From contig JAGYOW010000019.1 in NCBI GenBank assembly GCA_018399285.1, positions 1 through 53,612 of the forward strand: a DNA stretch of 53,612 nucleotides, read 5' to 3'. Below, one piece after another: positions 25,034 through 34,869 of this stretch. Made by a program: the position numbers and the translations under genes. Source of the stretch: Desulfotignum sp. (GTDB lineage: Bacteria > Desulfobacterota > Desulfobacteria > Desulfobacterales > Desulfobacteraceae). The notes under the pieces were generated by a model. The model was given only the letters and a program-made list of their open reading frames with translations, was not told the origin of the DNA and did not search any database. Within the stretch, counting starts at the first letter, position 1. Each line of letters starts with the position of its first letter.

Positions 25034-25744
25034 TTATTCAGCGAATTTCCGGATGCATTCCGGGTAGAGTTCCCATTCTTTTTCCAGGCCTTTTCGCTTG
25101 ATGTCTTCCAGGGTGTCGGTGTCTTTGATTTCAAAGGCTTTCTGGCCGATGATGGGGCCGGTGTCCTCCCCGTAATCGATGAAATGCGCGTTGCACCGCC
25201 GATTTTTGCACCCGTACCGGAACGTGTCGCCATATCCGTCTGTGCCGGGGAATGCCGGCACAGGGCCGGATGAATGTTCATGATCCGGTGCTGTCGGGGT
25301 GGTGTTGATGCGGTCCACGATGAAGAATACGGGGTGAGTACCACATGAAACCGGCCAGCACCAACGAGTCGATGTCATAGGGCCGGATGTGGGTCAAAAG
25401 CTGTTTTTCCGCCATGGCCCGGGACTCAAGGAGAAAATCGGGTGCGCTCGTCTTTCGGGTCCATGAGTTTCTGCTTGTCTCTTACCTCGGCCAGATCAAA
25501 GTCTTCCGGCAGGTCTTCCGGCGCAATGCCGTTGCCAGCAGGCATTGATGATCTGCTGATAATCCACCACAAAGGTGGCGATACCGGCCTGTTTGGCCCG
25601 ATCCAGTCCCCGGACCCCGGGGGTGTCTGATCCGGTGAACATTATTTTTGCCGGGATGCGACCGTGTTTGCAGGCATCGATGATGGCCTGAAGATTGGTG
25701 CCGCCTCCGGAGATGAGCGTGCCGATTTTAAGGGGTGCCGGCAT
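25034..25744 (-). pseudogene. purN: Phosphoribosylglycinamide formyltransferase (PurN), frameshifted as written
   Basis: Starts LKIGTLISGGGTNLQAIIDA (the PurN Gly-rich start) at 25744. In shifted frames it continues PEDLPEDFDLAEVRDKQKLM, then MDPKDERTRF, RPYDIDSLVLAGFM and NIHPAL, and ends HFIDYGEDTGPIIGQKAF to KRKGLEKEWELYPEC. All catalytic blocks are present in order, including the NIHPALLP-region and the Asp of DYGEDTGP. The frame is broken at four or so places between 25.27 and 25.55 kb. PurN adds a formyl group to GAR in purine synthesis. A free-living bacterium usually needs it unless purT or another copy exists, so a sequence error is a real possibility. Confidence 0.82.
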
Positions 25745-25777
25745 AAGGGTGTCCTCCTTGTTACGGGTGATGGTCTG

Positions 25778-26011
25778 TCATTGGTTGCCGTATCCGTTCT
25801 GGGCCCCGCAGTCCGGGCAGGTCCAGGTGATGCCGTTGCAGGTCATGCCCCAGGCGTTTTCATGCATGCAGGTCTGGCAGATGGAAAACCCGCACCGGCA
25901 GTGCCAGCAGAACATAAAGGTCTGTTTGCAGCAATGGCACTGGCGGCGGCTGTTCCGGATCCGTTTTTCCCGGCGTTTCTGCTGCCGGGAGGCTTGGGTG
26001 TCATCGGTCAT
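25778..26011 (-). CDS. Small cysteine-rich (zinc-ribbon-like) conserved protein
   Basis: 77 aa. After a basic N-terminus it carries QCHCCKQTFMFCWHCRCG, then CQTC and a final TCPDCG: four CxxC-type pairs that could hold two zinc ions. I know such small proteins only as conserved hypotheticals in sulfate reducers. It lies upstream of the frameshifted purN on the same strand and may be its operon partner. Confidence 0.65.
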   Translation of the reverse strand: MTDDTQASRQQKRREKRIRNSRRQCHCCKQTFMFCWHCRCGFSICQTCMHENAWGMTCNGITWTCPDCGAQNGYGNQ

Positions 26012-26100
26012 GGCAAATCTGTACTTCTCCTTTTGGTTAAAAGATAGTATATATGCCTTTTATTGAAAAAAACTGCAATATCCAAAAGGCAGGTAAATTT

Positions 26101-28779
26101 ATGATGGTAACCCCGGAAACAGTATTTCTCATTGACGGCAGCGCATTTTTATACCGGGCGTTTCATGCCATCCAGCATCTGAGCACGGCCAAAGGCCATC
26201 CCACCAACGCCACTTACGGGGTCACCCGGATTCTGATGAAACTGATCCGGGAAAAAAATCCCACCTATGCGGCCGTGTTTTTCGATGTCAAAGGGCCGAC
26301 CTTCCGGCATGAAAAATATGCCGACTACAAAGCCAACCGCCCGCCCATGCCCGATGAAATGGCTGTCCAGATTCCGGATGTGCACCGGATGATCGCCACC
26401 TTGAACATTCCCGTTGTCCAGAAATCCGGGTATGAGGCCGACGATCTGGTGGGCACCTATGCCAGGATCGCCCGGGAACAGGGGTTCAAAGTGGTGATGG
26501 TCACCGGGGACAAGGATTTCATCCAGCTGATTTCAGACGACTGTATTTTATGGGATCCCATGAAGGATATTGTTCAGGACAAGGCAGGGGTGGAAGCGGA
26601 CATGGGCATTGCCCCGCACCAGTATATCGATGTGCTCGGGCTGGCCGGAGATACGTCGGACAACATTCCCGGGGTCAAGGGGGTGGGGCCGAAAACCGCG
26701 ATCAAGCTGGTGGCGGAATTCGGGTCCATTGACAATCTGTACAACAACCTGGATCAGGTGGCATCCAAAAAAAAGCTGTACGAAAACCTGAATACCGGCA
26801 AAGACACGGTCCTGCTGAGCCGGGATCTGGCCACCATTGACTGTCATGTGGACGTGACCTCATCCATTGCGGATTTCAAACTCAAACCCTTTGACAATGC
26901 CAAAGCGTTTGACCTGTTCCAGGAACTGGAATTCAAGACCCTGGCCCGGGAATTTGCTGAAAAACAGGATGCCGCCGACAAAGACTATCAGATGATCACG
27001 GATGCCGCAGAACTGGAAAAACTGGCGCAAACGCTCAGAGAGACCGATATATTCGCCATTGACACGGAAACCACCGCCATCCATCCCATGACCGCGGATC
27101 TGGTGGGGATCAGTTTTTCTTTTCAGGCCCACACGGGATTCTATGTCCCTTTAGGTCATACCGATGATACCCCGCAGATTGAAAAACCGGAAGTTCTGCG
27201 CATCCTGGGACCGGTGCTGGCGGATCCGAAACAGCACAAGGCCGGCCAGAACATCAAATACGACATGATTGTTCTGGCCCGGTACGGCATGCCGTTGAAC
27301 GGAGTGACGTTTGACAGCATGATTGCTTCTTACCTGTTGAATCCCACCCGCCGGGGCCATGGCCTGGACCAGATCGCCCTGGACCTGTTCGGCTACAAAA
27401 TGGTGTCATATGAAGAGATCACCGGCAAGGGAAAGGATCAGATCGGGTTCCAGGAAGTGCCGGCAAAAGACGCCCTGTTTTACGCGGCCGAAGATGCGGA
27501 TCTCACGTTCATGGCATATCAGCGGTTTTCTGAACACCTGGAAAAACAGGGGCTGTCTGATCTGATGGCAAATATCGAAGTGCCGCTGATTCCGGTGCTG
27601 GCGGATATGGAAATGACCGGATTCCGGGTGGATAAAACCGCCCTGGCCCGGCTGTCCGAAACCTTTGAAACCGAAATGAACCAGCTGGAGCAGGCGATTT
27701 ATGACCTGGCCGGGGAAACCTTTAACATCAATTCCTCCCAGCAGCTGGGCGTGATCCTGTTTGAAAAGCTCGGGCTCAAGTCCGTGAAGAAAACCCGGAA
27801 AAAAACCGGGTATTCCACGGATGTGGAAGTGCTGACAAAGCTGGCCGGTGTTCATCCGCTGCCGGAAAAACTGCTCCGGTACCGGACCCTGGGCAAGCTC
27901 AAATCCACGTATGCCGATGCCCTGGGCCAGTTGATCCATGAAGACACCGGCCGGATTCACACTTCGTTCAACCAGACCATCACGGCCACGGGTCGGCTGT
28001 CCAGCTCCAACCCCAATCTGCAGAACATTCCCATCCGCAAGCCCGAAGGCAGAAAAATCCGGGAAACCTTTATTCCGGCGGACGGGTGTACCCTGGTATC
28101 CGCGGATTATTCCCAGATCGAGCTGCGTATCCTGGCCCATTGTGCCGAAGACGAGATCCTGATCCAGGCGTTCCGTGATGAGGAAGACATCCATACCCGC
28201 ACGGCCGTGGAGGTGTTTCAGGTGCTGCCGGGGTTTGTGACCCATGATCTGCGCAGCCAGGCCAAGGCGATCAATTTCGGTATCATCTACGGCATGAGTG
28301 CGTATCGCCTGTCCAAAGAACTGAATATCAGCCGGAAAATGGCAGATACCTATATCAACAATTATTTCAAACGCTACGCCGGTGTCAAAGCCTTTATTGA
28401 CGAAACCATCCGCCGCACCCGGGAAACCGGGGAAACCGCCACCATTTTCGGCCGGAAAAGAAACCTGCCTGATATCAATGCGTCCAATGCCAATCAGCGT
28501 CATTTTGCCGAGCGGGCCGCCGTGAACACCCCGATCCAGGGCAGTGCCGCCGACTTGATCAAGCTGGCCATGATTCAGATGGCAAAGGCCCTGGAAGACC
28601 ATGGCATGAAATCCAAAATGATTCTATCCGTGCACGATGAGATCATTTTTGATGTGCCGGAAGCGGAAACATCGGACCTGATCGCTCTGGCCCGAAAGAT
28701 CATGGAAGGGGTCCATCCGTTGAAGGTGCCCCTGAAAGTCAATTTCGGCACCGGTGAAAACTGGGCCCTGGCCCATTGA
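26101..28779 (+). CDS. polA: DNA polymerase I
   Basis: 892 aa from the ATG pair at 26101/26104, just before TPETVFLIDGSAFLYRAFHA. An upstream ATG at 26053 would add residues not usual in the family. A 5' nuclease domain covers about residues 1-290 (YEADDLVGT, GDKDF, TSDNIPGVKGVG). An active 3'-5' exonuclease domain (about 305-490) has FAIDTETTAI and YAAEDADLT, so the metal ligands of proofreading are present. The polymerase domain has SADYSQIELRIL, QAKAINFGIIYGMSAYRL and VHDEIIFD. Gap filling and Okazaki-fragment maturation. Confidence 0.97.
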   Translation: MMVTPETVFLIDGSAFLYRAFHAIQHLSTAKGHPTNATYGVTRILMKLIREKNPTYAAVFFDVKGPTFRHEKYADYKANRPPMPDEMAVQIPDVHRMIATLNIPVVQKSGYEADDLVGTYARIAREQGFKVVMVTGDKDFIQLISDDCILWDPMKDIVQDKAGVEADMGIAPHQYIDVLGLAGDTSDNIPGVKGVGPKTAIKLVAEFGSIDNLYNNLDQVASKKKLYENLNTGKDTVLLSRDLATIDCHVDVTSSIADFKLKPFDNAKAFDLFQELEFKTLAREFAEKQDAADKDYQMITDAAELEKLAQTLRETDIFAIDTETTAIHPMTADLVGISFSFQAHTGFYVPLGHTDDTPQIEKPEVLRILGPVLADPKQHKAGQNIKYDMIVLARYGMPLNGVTFDSMIASYLLNPTRRGHGLDQIALDLFGYKMVSYEEITGKGKDQIGFQEVPAKDALFYAAEDADLTFMAYQRFSEHLEKQGLSDLMANIEVPLIPVLADMEMTGFRVDKTALARLSETFETEMNQLEQAIYDLAGETFNINSSQQLGVILFEKLGLKSVKKTRKKTGYSTDVEVLTKLAGVHPLPEKLLRYRTLGKLKSTYADALGQLIHEDTGRIHTSFNQTITATGRLSSSNPNLQNIPIRKPEGRKIRETFIPADGCTLVSADYSQIELRILAHCAEDEILIQAFRDEEDIHTRTAVEVFQVLPGFVTHDLRSQAKAINFGIIYGMSAYRLSKELNISRKMADTYINNYFKRYAGVKAFIDETIRRTRETGETATIFGRKRNLPDINASNANQRHFAERAAVNTPIQGSAADLIKLAMIQMAKALEDHGMKSKMILSVHDEIIFDVPEAETSDLIALARKIMEGVHPLKVPLKVNFGTGENWALAH

Positions 28780-28789
28780 GCAGGAACAC

Positions 28790-29623
28790 ATGACACACAC
28801 CAGCAAACAGACGCGTATCGGTATTTTTGTCAAACACCAGGACGATGCATGGGACACGGCCCACACACTGGTCCGCCGGCTTAAGGACCGGGTCGTGATC
28901 CTGAACAATTCACTGCCGTCTCTGCCCGAAGACCTGATCTGTATTCTGGTTTTAGGGGGGGACGGCACGTTTCTGAGTGCGGCCCGGCTGGTGGGAACCA
29001 GAAATATTCCGTTGCTGGGGGTGAAATTCGGGGAAGTGGGGTTTCTGGCCATTACTCTGGAAGATCACCTGGAGGAAGTGCTGGAAAAGGTGTTTAACAA
29101 ACAATACCTGATCCATGAGCGGGCCTGTCTCAATATCCGGATGATGCGAAAGGATGCGGTCATGGCGGATGTGGATGTGCTCAATGACATGGTGATCAAT
29201 AAATCGGCTTTATCCCGGCTGGCATCCTGTGCCGTGTACCTGGACCATGTGTATCTGACCACGTTCCGGGCGGACGGGCTCATCGTGGCCACGCCCACCG
29301 GTTCCACAGCCTATTCCCTGGCTGCGGGCGGCCCCGTGGTCCATCCGGCCGTGCCGTCCATCATTCTGACCCCCATCTGTCCATTTACCCTGACCAACCG
29401 GCCGTTGATCATCCCGGACACCACGGCCATCGAGATCCGGCTGGAGGACAGTCCCGAAGACATTGTCCTGACCCTGGACGGCCAGGAGGGATTCAACATG
29501 GATCCCAAAGACCGGATTTTTGTGTCCAAAAGCCCCCATGCCGTGCAGATGATCGCGTTTGAGCCGGATTCCTATTACAAGGTGCTCAAAACCCGGCTCC
29601 ACTGGAGCGGCGGCAGAAGCTGA
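28790..29623 (+). CDS. nadK: NAD kinase (ATP-NAD/polyphosphate kinase)
   Basis: 277 aa from the ATG at 28790, 11 bases after the polA stop, with GAGCAGGAA as ribosome site. Landmarks: LVLGGDGTFLSAARL (GGDGT phosphate loop), GVKFGEVGFLA, and ATPTGSTAYSLAAGGPVV in the C-terminal domain. Makes NADP from NAD. Probably co-transcribed with polA. Confidence 0.95.
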   Translation: MTHTSKQTRIGIFVKHQDDAWDTAHTLVRRLKDRVVILNNSLPSLPEDLICILVLGGDGTFLSAARLVGTRNIPLLGVKFGEVGFLAITLEDHLEEVLEKVFNKQYLIHERACLNIRMMRKDAVMADVDVLNDMVINKSALSRLASCAVYLDHVYLTTFRADGLIVATPTGSTAYSLAAGGPVVHPAVPSIILTPICPFTLTNRPLIIPDTTAIEIRLEDSPEDIVLTLDGQEGFNMDPKDRIFVSKSPHAVQMIAFEPDSYYKVLKTRLHWSGGRS

Positions 29624-29627
29624 TATC

Positions 29628-32600
29628 TCAGTGATCGTTTTGTGCTTTTTTTCTTTCCCGCCGGGCCCGGCCTTTCTCGCTGATGGTCTGGAAAATATAG
29701 TACAGGGCCGGAATCAGAAAAATCCCGAAAAAAGTGGCCACGCACATGCCGGAAAACACGGCAGTGCCAATGGCCCGACGGCTGCCGGCCCCGGCCCCCG
29801 TGGCGATGAGCATGGGTACCAGGCCGAAGATAAAGGTCAGAGAGGTCATGAGCACGGGCCGGAAACGGATGGCCCCGCCGGCCACGGCAGCCTCGGCAAT
29901 GGACAGTCCTGCCATGCGCTGGTTTCTGGCAAATTCAACAATCAGGATCGCGTTTTTGGCGGCCAGTCCCACCAGGAGCACCAGGCCGATCTGGGCATAG
30001 ATGGACAGGGGCATATCCAGCAGCCACAGGCCGCCCAGAGCGCCCAGAGTCCCTACCGGTATGGTGAAAACAATAGACAACGGCAGGGTCCAGCTTTCAT
30101 ACTGGGCCACTAAAAACAGAAAGGCAAACACCAGGGCCAGGGCAAACAGCCATACCACCTCGTTTCCCGTGGTTTTTTCCTGATAGGACAAGGCGGACCA
30201 TTCATAATCAAACCCCGGGGCCAGCACATCGGCGGCCACTTTTTCCATGGCATCCATGGCCTGGCCCGAGGAAAACCCCGGGGCCGGGTTGCCATTGAAA
30301 TCCGCGCTGGTGAACTGATTATACCGCTTGATGAGCTGGGGGCCCAGCACGGTTCGCAGGGTCACCAGGCTGGTAAGCGGGATCATTTTGCCGTCATTGC
30401 TGCGCACATACAGGTCCTGGATATCTTCCATGGTATCCCGGAAACGGGCATCGGCCTGGATTTTGACCTGATAGGTCCGGCCTCCGAGATTGAAGTCATT
30501 GACATATGCGGACCCCAGATGGGCCTGGAGCGTGGAGAAAATGCGGGATACAGGGACGTTGAGATACTGGGCCCGGGTCCGGTCCACATCCACGAATATC
30601 TGGGGGGTATCGGCCGTATAGGTAGTAAAGACTCCCTCCAGGACCGGATCCTGGTTGGCAGCCATCATCAGCCCCAAAGCCATGCCGAACAGTTCCTTGG
30701 GGTCCTGGCCCTGTTTGGCCAGGAGCTGAAAGCTGAATCCGGCGCTGGCGCCCAGACCGGAGATGGGCGGCGGTGCAAACGCGAACGCATTGGCATCCGG
30801 AATGGCCGCCAGCCGGGCCTGGGCCTGTCTGACAATGGCAGCCATCTGCTGGTGGGGTTCCCGGCGTTCATCCCAGGGTTTGAGAATCGCCAGGGAAAAT
30901 CCCACATTGGCGGCATTGCCGCTGAGCAGGCTGAATCCGGACACACCGATCATGTTGGCCACGCCGTCCAGTTTTCGTATTTCTCCTGTGATTTGATCCA
31001 TCACCGCGGCGGTGCGGGACAGGGATGCGGACTGGGGCAGCTGGACATTCATCAGAAAATAGCCCTGGTCTTCCTGGGGAAGAAAACTGGTGGGGGTCTG
31101 GATGAACAGAAAAACCACAGCGGTGATCACTGCGGCAAACAGCAGCACCGGAATGATCAGCCATCGGATCATCCACCCGGAACCGGTCACATATCCTTTG
31201 CGGCTGGCATCCACCAGGCGGTTGAACCAGGCATACGGGCCTTTTGCCGCCACCCGGTGCCGGGTCAGAAACGTGGCGCACAGGGCCGGGCTCAGGGTCA
31301 AAGCGCAGGTGGCGGACAGCAGCACGGCACTGCACATGGTGACGGCGAACTGGCGATACAGCTCGCCCGTGATCCCGGGCATGAATCCCACGGGCACGAA
31401 CACGGAAAACAGCACCAGGGTGGTGGAGATAATAGGGCCCACCACCTGGGACATGGCTTTTTTCGTGGCAGCCGGTGCGTCCAGATTTTCCTCATGCATG
31501 ACCCGGTGCACGTTTTCCACCACCACGATGGCATCATCCACCACCAGGCCGATGGCCATGATCAGGGCGAACAAGGTGATGGTGTTGGCATTGAATCCCA
31601 GAGCCATAAGGATGGCGAAAGTGCCGATGAGTGATACGGGGATGGCCACGGATGGAATCAGGGTGGCCCGCCAGTCCTGGAGAAACACGAAAATCACCGC
31701 CACCACCAGCAGGGTGACCAGGGCCAGGGTGAATATGATCTCATCAATGGCGGCGGAGACGTACCGGGTGGTGTCCAGGATGATTTCATAGGCCACATCA
31801 TCGGGCATACCGGGTTTCAGGTTTTCAAGTTCTTTGCGAACCGCTTCCATGGTTTCCAGGGCATTGGAGTCTGAATCCCGGTACACGGCCAGGGTATTGG
31901 CCGGTGTTCCGTTGAGAATCGATTCAGTGTCATAGGACCGGGCGGCCAGCTCGACCCGGGCCACATCCCGGAGCCGCACCAGCCCGCCCCGGTCATTGGT
32001 CTGCACGATGATCTGTTCAAATTCCCGGACATCGGTGAGCCGTCCTTTGGCCCGCAGGGAAAACTGGACCGGCTGTTTGTGTTCCAGCGGTTCCATGCCC
32101 ACGGTTCCCAGGGATGCCTGGACATTCTGGTTACGAATCGAGGCGATGATATCACTGGCGGTCAGACCCAGAGCGGTCATTCGTTTCGAGTCCATCCAGA
32201 TGCGCAGGCTGTATTCTTTTTCCCCGAAAATCATGGCATCGCTGACCCCGTTGATACGGATCAGGGTATCCTTGACCTGTGAACTGAGATAATTACTTAA
32301 AAACAGCAGATCCCGTGTCTTGTCCGGTGAATAAAAACTGATGGCTGCCATCATGTCATTGGAGCGCTTGCGCACACTGATACCCTGATCCACGACTTCG
32401 GCCGGCAGTTTGGGCGTGGCCAGCTGGATCCGGTTCTGAAGGTTCACCTGGTTGATGTCCGGATCACTGCCCGTTTCAAAGGTGATCTGCATCGAATAAT
32501 TGCCCGTATCCGAGCAGGTGGAAGACATATACAGCATTTTGGAGACGCCGTTGACCTCTTTTTCCAAAGGGGCGGCCACAGTCTGGGCCAGCACTTCAGC

Positions 32601-32762
32601 ATTGGCCCCGGGATAGAATGCGGACACATTGATGACCGGCGGGGTGATCTGGGGATACTGGGCCACAGGAATGTTCATGAGTGCCAGAAAACCCGCCAGG
32701 GTAATGACGATGGAAACGACCCCTGCCAGCCGGGGCCGGTGGATAAATACATTGGAAATCAT
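29628..32762 (-). CDS. RND efflux pump inner-membrane subunit (AcrB/MexB, HAE1 family)
   Basis: 1044 aa, full-length. 12 membrane segments in two halves with large periplasmic loops. The starting helix [20 protein letters not shown] precedes [16 protein letters not shown]. In TM4 the proton-relay pair is intact ([18 protein letters not shown]). In the second half, [32 protein letters not shown] corresponds to TM9-10 with its conserved Lys (landmarks GLAAKNAI). Drug or lipid-like substrate is likely but not readable. It follows the membrane-fusion subunit gene by 3 bases. No outer-membrane factor gene follows; convergent with nadK. Confidence 0.95.
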   Translation of the reverse strand: MISNVFIHRPRLAGVVSIVITLAGFLALMNIPVAQYPQITPPVINVSAFYPGANAEVLAQTVAAPLEKEVNGVSKMLYMSSTCSDTGNYSMQITFETGSDPDINQVNLQNRIQLATPKLPAEVVDQGISVRKRSNDMMAAISFYSPDKTRDLLFLSNYLSSQVKDTLIRINGVSDAMIFGEKEYSLRIWMDSKRMTALGLTASDIIASIRNQNVQASLGTVGMEPLEHKQPVQFSLRAKGRLTDVREFEQIIVQTNDRGGLVRLRDVARVELAARSYDTESILNGTPANTLAVYRDSDSNALETMEAVRKELENLKPGMPDDVAYEIILDTTRYVSAAIDEIIFTLALVTLLVVAVIFVFLQDWRATLIPSVAIPVSLIGTFAILMALGFNANTITLFALIMAIGLVVDDAIVVVENVHRVMHEENLDAPAATKKAMSQVVGPIISTTLVLFSVFVPVGFMPGITGELYRQFAVTMCSAVLLSATCALTLSPALCATFLTRHRVAAKGPYAWFNRLVDASRKGYVTGSGWMIRWLIIPVLLFAAVITAVVFLFIQTPTSFLPQEDQGYFLMNVQLPQSASLSRTAAVMDQITGEIRKLDGVANMIGVSGFSLLSGNAANVGFSLAILKPWDERREPHQQMAAIVRQAQARLAAIPDANAFAFAPPPISGLGASAGFSFQLLAKQGQDPKELFGMALGLMMAANQDPVLEGVFTTYTADTPQIFVDVDRTRAQYLNVPVSRIFSTLQAHLGSAYVNDFNLGGRTYQVKIQADARFRDTMEDIQDLYVRSNDGKMIPLTSLVTLRTVLGPQLIKRYNQFTSADFNGNPAPGFSSGQAMDAMEKVAADVLAPGFDYEWSALSYQEKTTGNEVVWLFALALVFAFLFLVAQYESWTLPLSIVFTIPVGTLGALGGLWLLDMPLSIYAQIGLVLLVGLAAKNAILIVEFARNQRMAGLSIAEAAVAGGAIRFRPVLMTSLTFIFGLVPMLIATGAGAGSRRAIGTAVFSGMCVATFFGIFLIPALYYIFQTISEKGRARRERKKAQNDH

Positions 32763-32765
32763 GGA

Positions 32766-33893
32766 TCAGTTCTCCGGGTCTGCCGGCAGCACCGTGACCG
32801 GCTGGCCGGGCTGTACTTTCTGGATTCCGCTGACAATGATCTGATCCCCGGCCTCAAGTCCGGATTCCACAGCCCACATCCGGTCCAGGGCCGTGCCCGT
32901 GACAATGGGTTGCGGGGTGGCGATCCCGTCCTTGACGGTCAATACATACCGGCCGTTTTGATTGACCAGCACTGCGGACTGGGGCACCGCGGGCATCAGT
33001 TTCGGGTCTGCGGCCCGGACCTGGACCGTGACATACTGTCCCGGCAGCAGCAGGCGGTCGGCATTTTCGAACCGGGCACGCACCGTGATGGTGCCGGTGG
33101 CCCTGTCCACCCGGTTGTCCACAAAAATCACCTGTCCGGTTTCCGGAAACAGTTCATTTCCCGGCAGAATCAACCGGGGGGAAAGCTGCTTTTCTCCAGG
33201 CGTGTCCATTTCCCGGAGCGCTTTTTTCACGGCATTGAAATCATTTTCGCTGATGGCATAGGCCACCCGGACGGGATGGGTCTGGACGATGGTGGCCAGC
33301 ACACCGGACGCGGGATTGACCAGGTTTCCCCGGGTGTATTCGGTGCGGCCGATGCGGCCTGCGATGGGCGCGGAAATGGTGGTGTAGGCCAGGCTCAGTT
33401 CACTGTTTTCCAGGGTGGCCCGGGCAACGGCCAGATTGGCTTTGGCCGCAAGTTCGGCTGCCACGGCATTGTCCAGATCCAGGGCGGAAATGCTTTGGGG
33501 GTTCACGGTCTGCATCCGTTTCAAATGGCTTTCAGCCCGGGCCAGTTCTGCTTCGGCCTGGGCCACCCGGGCTTTTTCCATGGCCACCCGGGCTTGATAC
33601 CCATCCGGTTCAATGCGGTACAGGATCTGTCCTTCCTGGACATAATCCCCTTCCGTAAAACTGACCTCTTCCAGAAAACCTTCCACCCGGGCCCGCAGTT
33701 CCACGGTCTGGATCGCTTCCACATGACCCACATATTCGCTTGCCGGCACCACGTTCTGTTCTTTGATGGTCATTACCCGCACCTGGGGTGCAGGTGGCTG
33801 TTGTGCAAATACCGTGCTGTGGAAAAACAGGGTTAAAATCATAAAAAGATACAACAGGTTTTTCATCAACAGTTTCTGACTCATGGGGACCAT
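32766..33893 (-). CDS. RND efflux periplasmic adaptor (membrane-fusion protein, AcrA family)
   Basis: 375 aa. N-terminal signal or anchor (NLLYLFMILTLFFHSTVFA). Biotin-lipoyl half-motifs flank a coiled-coil hairpin: GYVQEGQILYRIEP near residue 90 and TTISAPIAGRIGRTEYTRG near 170-190. Beta-barrel and membrane-proximal domains follow. ATG 33893 or 33884 could be used. Pairs with the RND pump gene directly downstream. A good sigma-70 promoter lies about 30 bases upstream. No linked regulator is visible. Confidence 0.92.
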   Translation of the reverse strand: MVPMSQKLLMKNLLYLFMILTLFFHSTVFAQQPPAPQVRVMTIKEQNVVPASEYVGHVEAIQTVELRARVEGFLEEVSFTEGDYVQEGQILYRIEPDGYQARVAMEKARVAQAEAELARAESHLKRMQTVNPQSISALDLDNAVAAELAAKANLAVARATLENSELSLAYTTISAPIAGRIGRTEYTRGNLVNPASGVLATIVQTHPVRVAYAISENDFNAVKKALREMDTPGEKQLSPRLILPGNELFPETGQVIFVDNRVDRATGTITVRARFENADRLLLPGQYVTVQVRAADPKLMPAVPQSAVLVNQNGRYVLTVKDGIATPQPIVTGTALDRMWAVESGLEAGDQIIVSGIQKVQPGQPVTVLPADPEN

Positions 33894-33928
33894 CGCTTTT
33901 TTTATCGGGATACGTGTTCAGTTCCCGC

Positions 33929-33957
33929 ACTATAAAGATCAGCCACATGCGTGTCAA
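33929..33957 (-). promoter_or_regulatory. Strong candidate sigma-70 promoter for the RND efflux operon
   Basis: -35 TTGACA (complement of 33952-33957) and -10 TATAGT (complement of 33929-33934), 17-base spacer, near consensus. The adaptor ATG follows about 36 bases downstream. Nothing obvious between them looks like a repressor site. Confidence 0.65.
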
Positions 33958-34064
33958 CCTGAAAATCATTCAAGCGTTTTTGACCCATCAGAGCGTTACG
34001 ATGGATTTTTATAATTGGCCGCAAGACTTTACAAAAAAAAATTTCAGGCGCTATAATCGGTTTC

Positions 34065-34286
34065 ATGTGGCCCAAAATCACATACTGGCTTCCCCGTCTG
34101 CTTATCCTCGGATTTGTTGCCTCCATGGCGATACCTGCCCCGAAATTCATCACTTCCATGGAAAACGCGGAGTTTCTGGTGTGGCTGTTGCGTCTGATAT
34201 GGGTTCTGGCCTTTCCCACCGGTTTTTTGCTGGTACTGATTTTGATAAATTTGATGAAAAAAGAAAAAAATGATCAAATGCCATGA
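34065..34286 (+). CDS. Possible small two-helix membrane protein
   Basis: 73 codons: MWPKITYWLPRLLILGFVAS starts the first hydrophobic helix and LVWLLRLIWVLAFPTGFLLV the second, ending in a Lys-rich tail. It resembles small DUF-type membrane peptides. The ribosome site is weak (CAGGCG 15 bases upstream). It may be a real small gene or a chance frame in the gap between the RND promoter and the next genes. Confidence 0.35.
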   Translation: MWPKITYWLPRLLILGFVASMAIPAPKFITSMENAEFLVWLLRLIWVLAFPTGFLLVLILINLMKKEKNDQMP

Positions 34287-34330
34287 TAAAAAATTTTTCA
34301 GGTTAGCATTTTGGGGCCTGGAAACGCTTG

Positions 34331-34500
34331 TCAAAAAAACATTTCCACATTGCCCACCCCCCGGCCTTGCCATTCGTGTAAAATCATGTATGCCACTTCA
34401 GCCATATTTGTGTCCGGATCCACCACATAAAACGAACTGCCGATAATCTGTTCCTGATCCTGTCTAAAATATCCCATGTCGGTCACCCACCTCAATGCCC
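34331..34500 (-). pseudogene. GNAT acetyltransferase fragment
   Basis: Reads DMGYFRQDQEQIIGSSFYVV then DPDTNMAEVAYMILHEWQGR and GVG before a stop. The block around MAEVAYMI..EWQGRGVG is the acetyl-CoA-binding motif A region of GNAT enzymes, of the sort fused to acyl-CoA synthetase-like (Pat) proteins. Only about 55 codons remain and the rest of the domain is absent. A relic. Confidence 0.5.
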
Positions 34501-34606
34501 CTTTTTCAATTTTTAGTTACGGCGACATCTATCCTGACGCAGGAGGTCTGTTGCACTTTAGCCCCTGTGGAAGGCTGAAAAGTTGCACTAATGCGATATA
34601 AAAATC

Positions 34607-34636
34607 GCAGGCATCCTGAGTTAGAAAAATGCCTGC
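34607..34636. promoter_or_regulatory. Inverted repeat, possible activator-binding site
   Basis: GCAGGCAT (34607-34614) and ATGCCTGC (34629-34636) form a perfect 8-base inverted repeat with a 14-base centre. It lies about 50 bases upstream of the candidate sigma-54 promoter at 34688, where an enhancer-binding protein site would be expected. Purely positional inference. Confidence 0.35.
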
Positions 34637-34687
34637 CATGAAGCAGGGCCATGGTTTCTGAATAATTTTCGCATGTTTCATGTTTTT

Positions 34688-34703
34688 TGGCATCAATATT
34701 GCT
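34688..34703 (+). promoter_or_regulatory. Candidate sigma-54 (-24/-12) promoter for the 34.9-39.4 kb cluster
   Basis: TGGCATCAATATTGCT fits the TGGCAC-N5-TTGC pattern: GG at 34689-34690 and GC at 34701-34702 are separated by the required 10 bases. Only two consensus positions differ. The first gene starts about 167 bases downstream. No equally good sigma-70 site is seen in that gap. Confidence 0.45.
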
Positions 34704-34869
34704 GTTTATTCGGTTTCATAAGTTTTAATCCTTACCCGTCCTGCACTAATTTTTCAATGGGTAAGTGCTTCACTTATATTGTCACAGAGGGTTGTCAGAT
34801 CATTGACGGAAATATTTTCTGTCTGCTGAATAAACGTTTCATAAATCCGAATCTGGTGAAGGAGGGTGT

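Noticed and set aside
27406..28602. 398-codon minus-strand frame in polA
   Set aside because: Antisense of a clear DNA polymerase I.
30519..31634. 371-codon plus-strand frame in the RND gene
   Set aside because: Antisense of the pump; Gly/His/Gln-rich shadow.
34552..34590. Two GTTGCACT repeats as the ends of an insertion sequence
   Set aside because: Only 8 bases each, no transposase and no flanking duplication.
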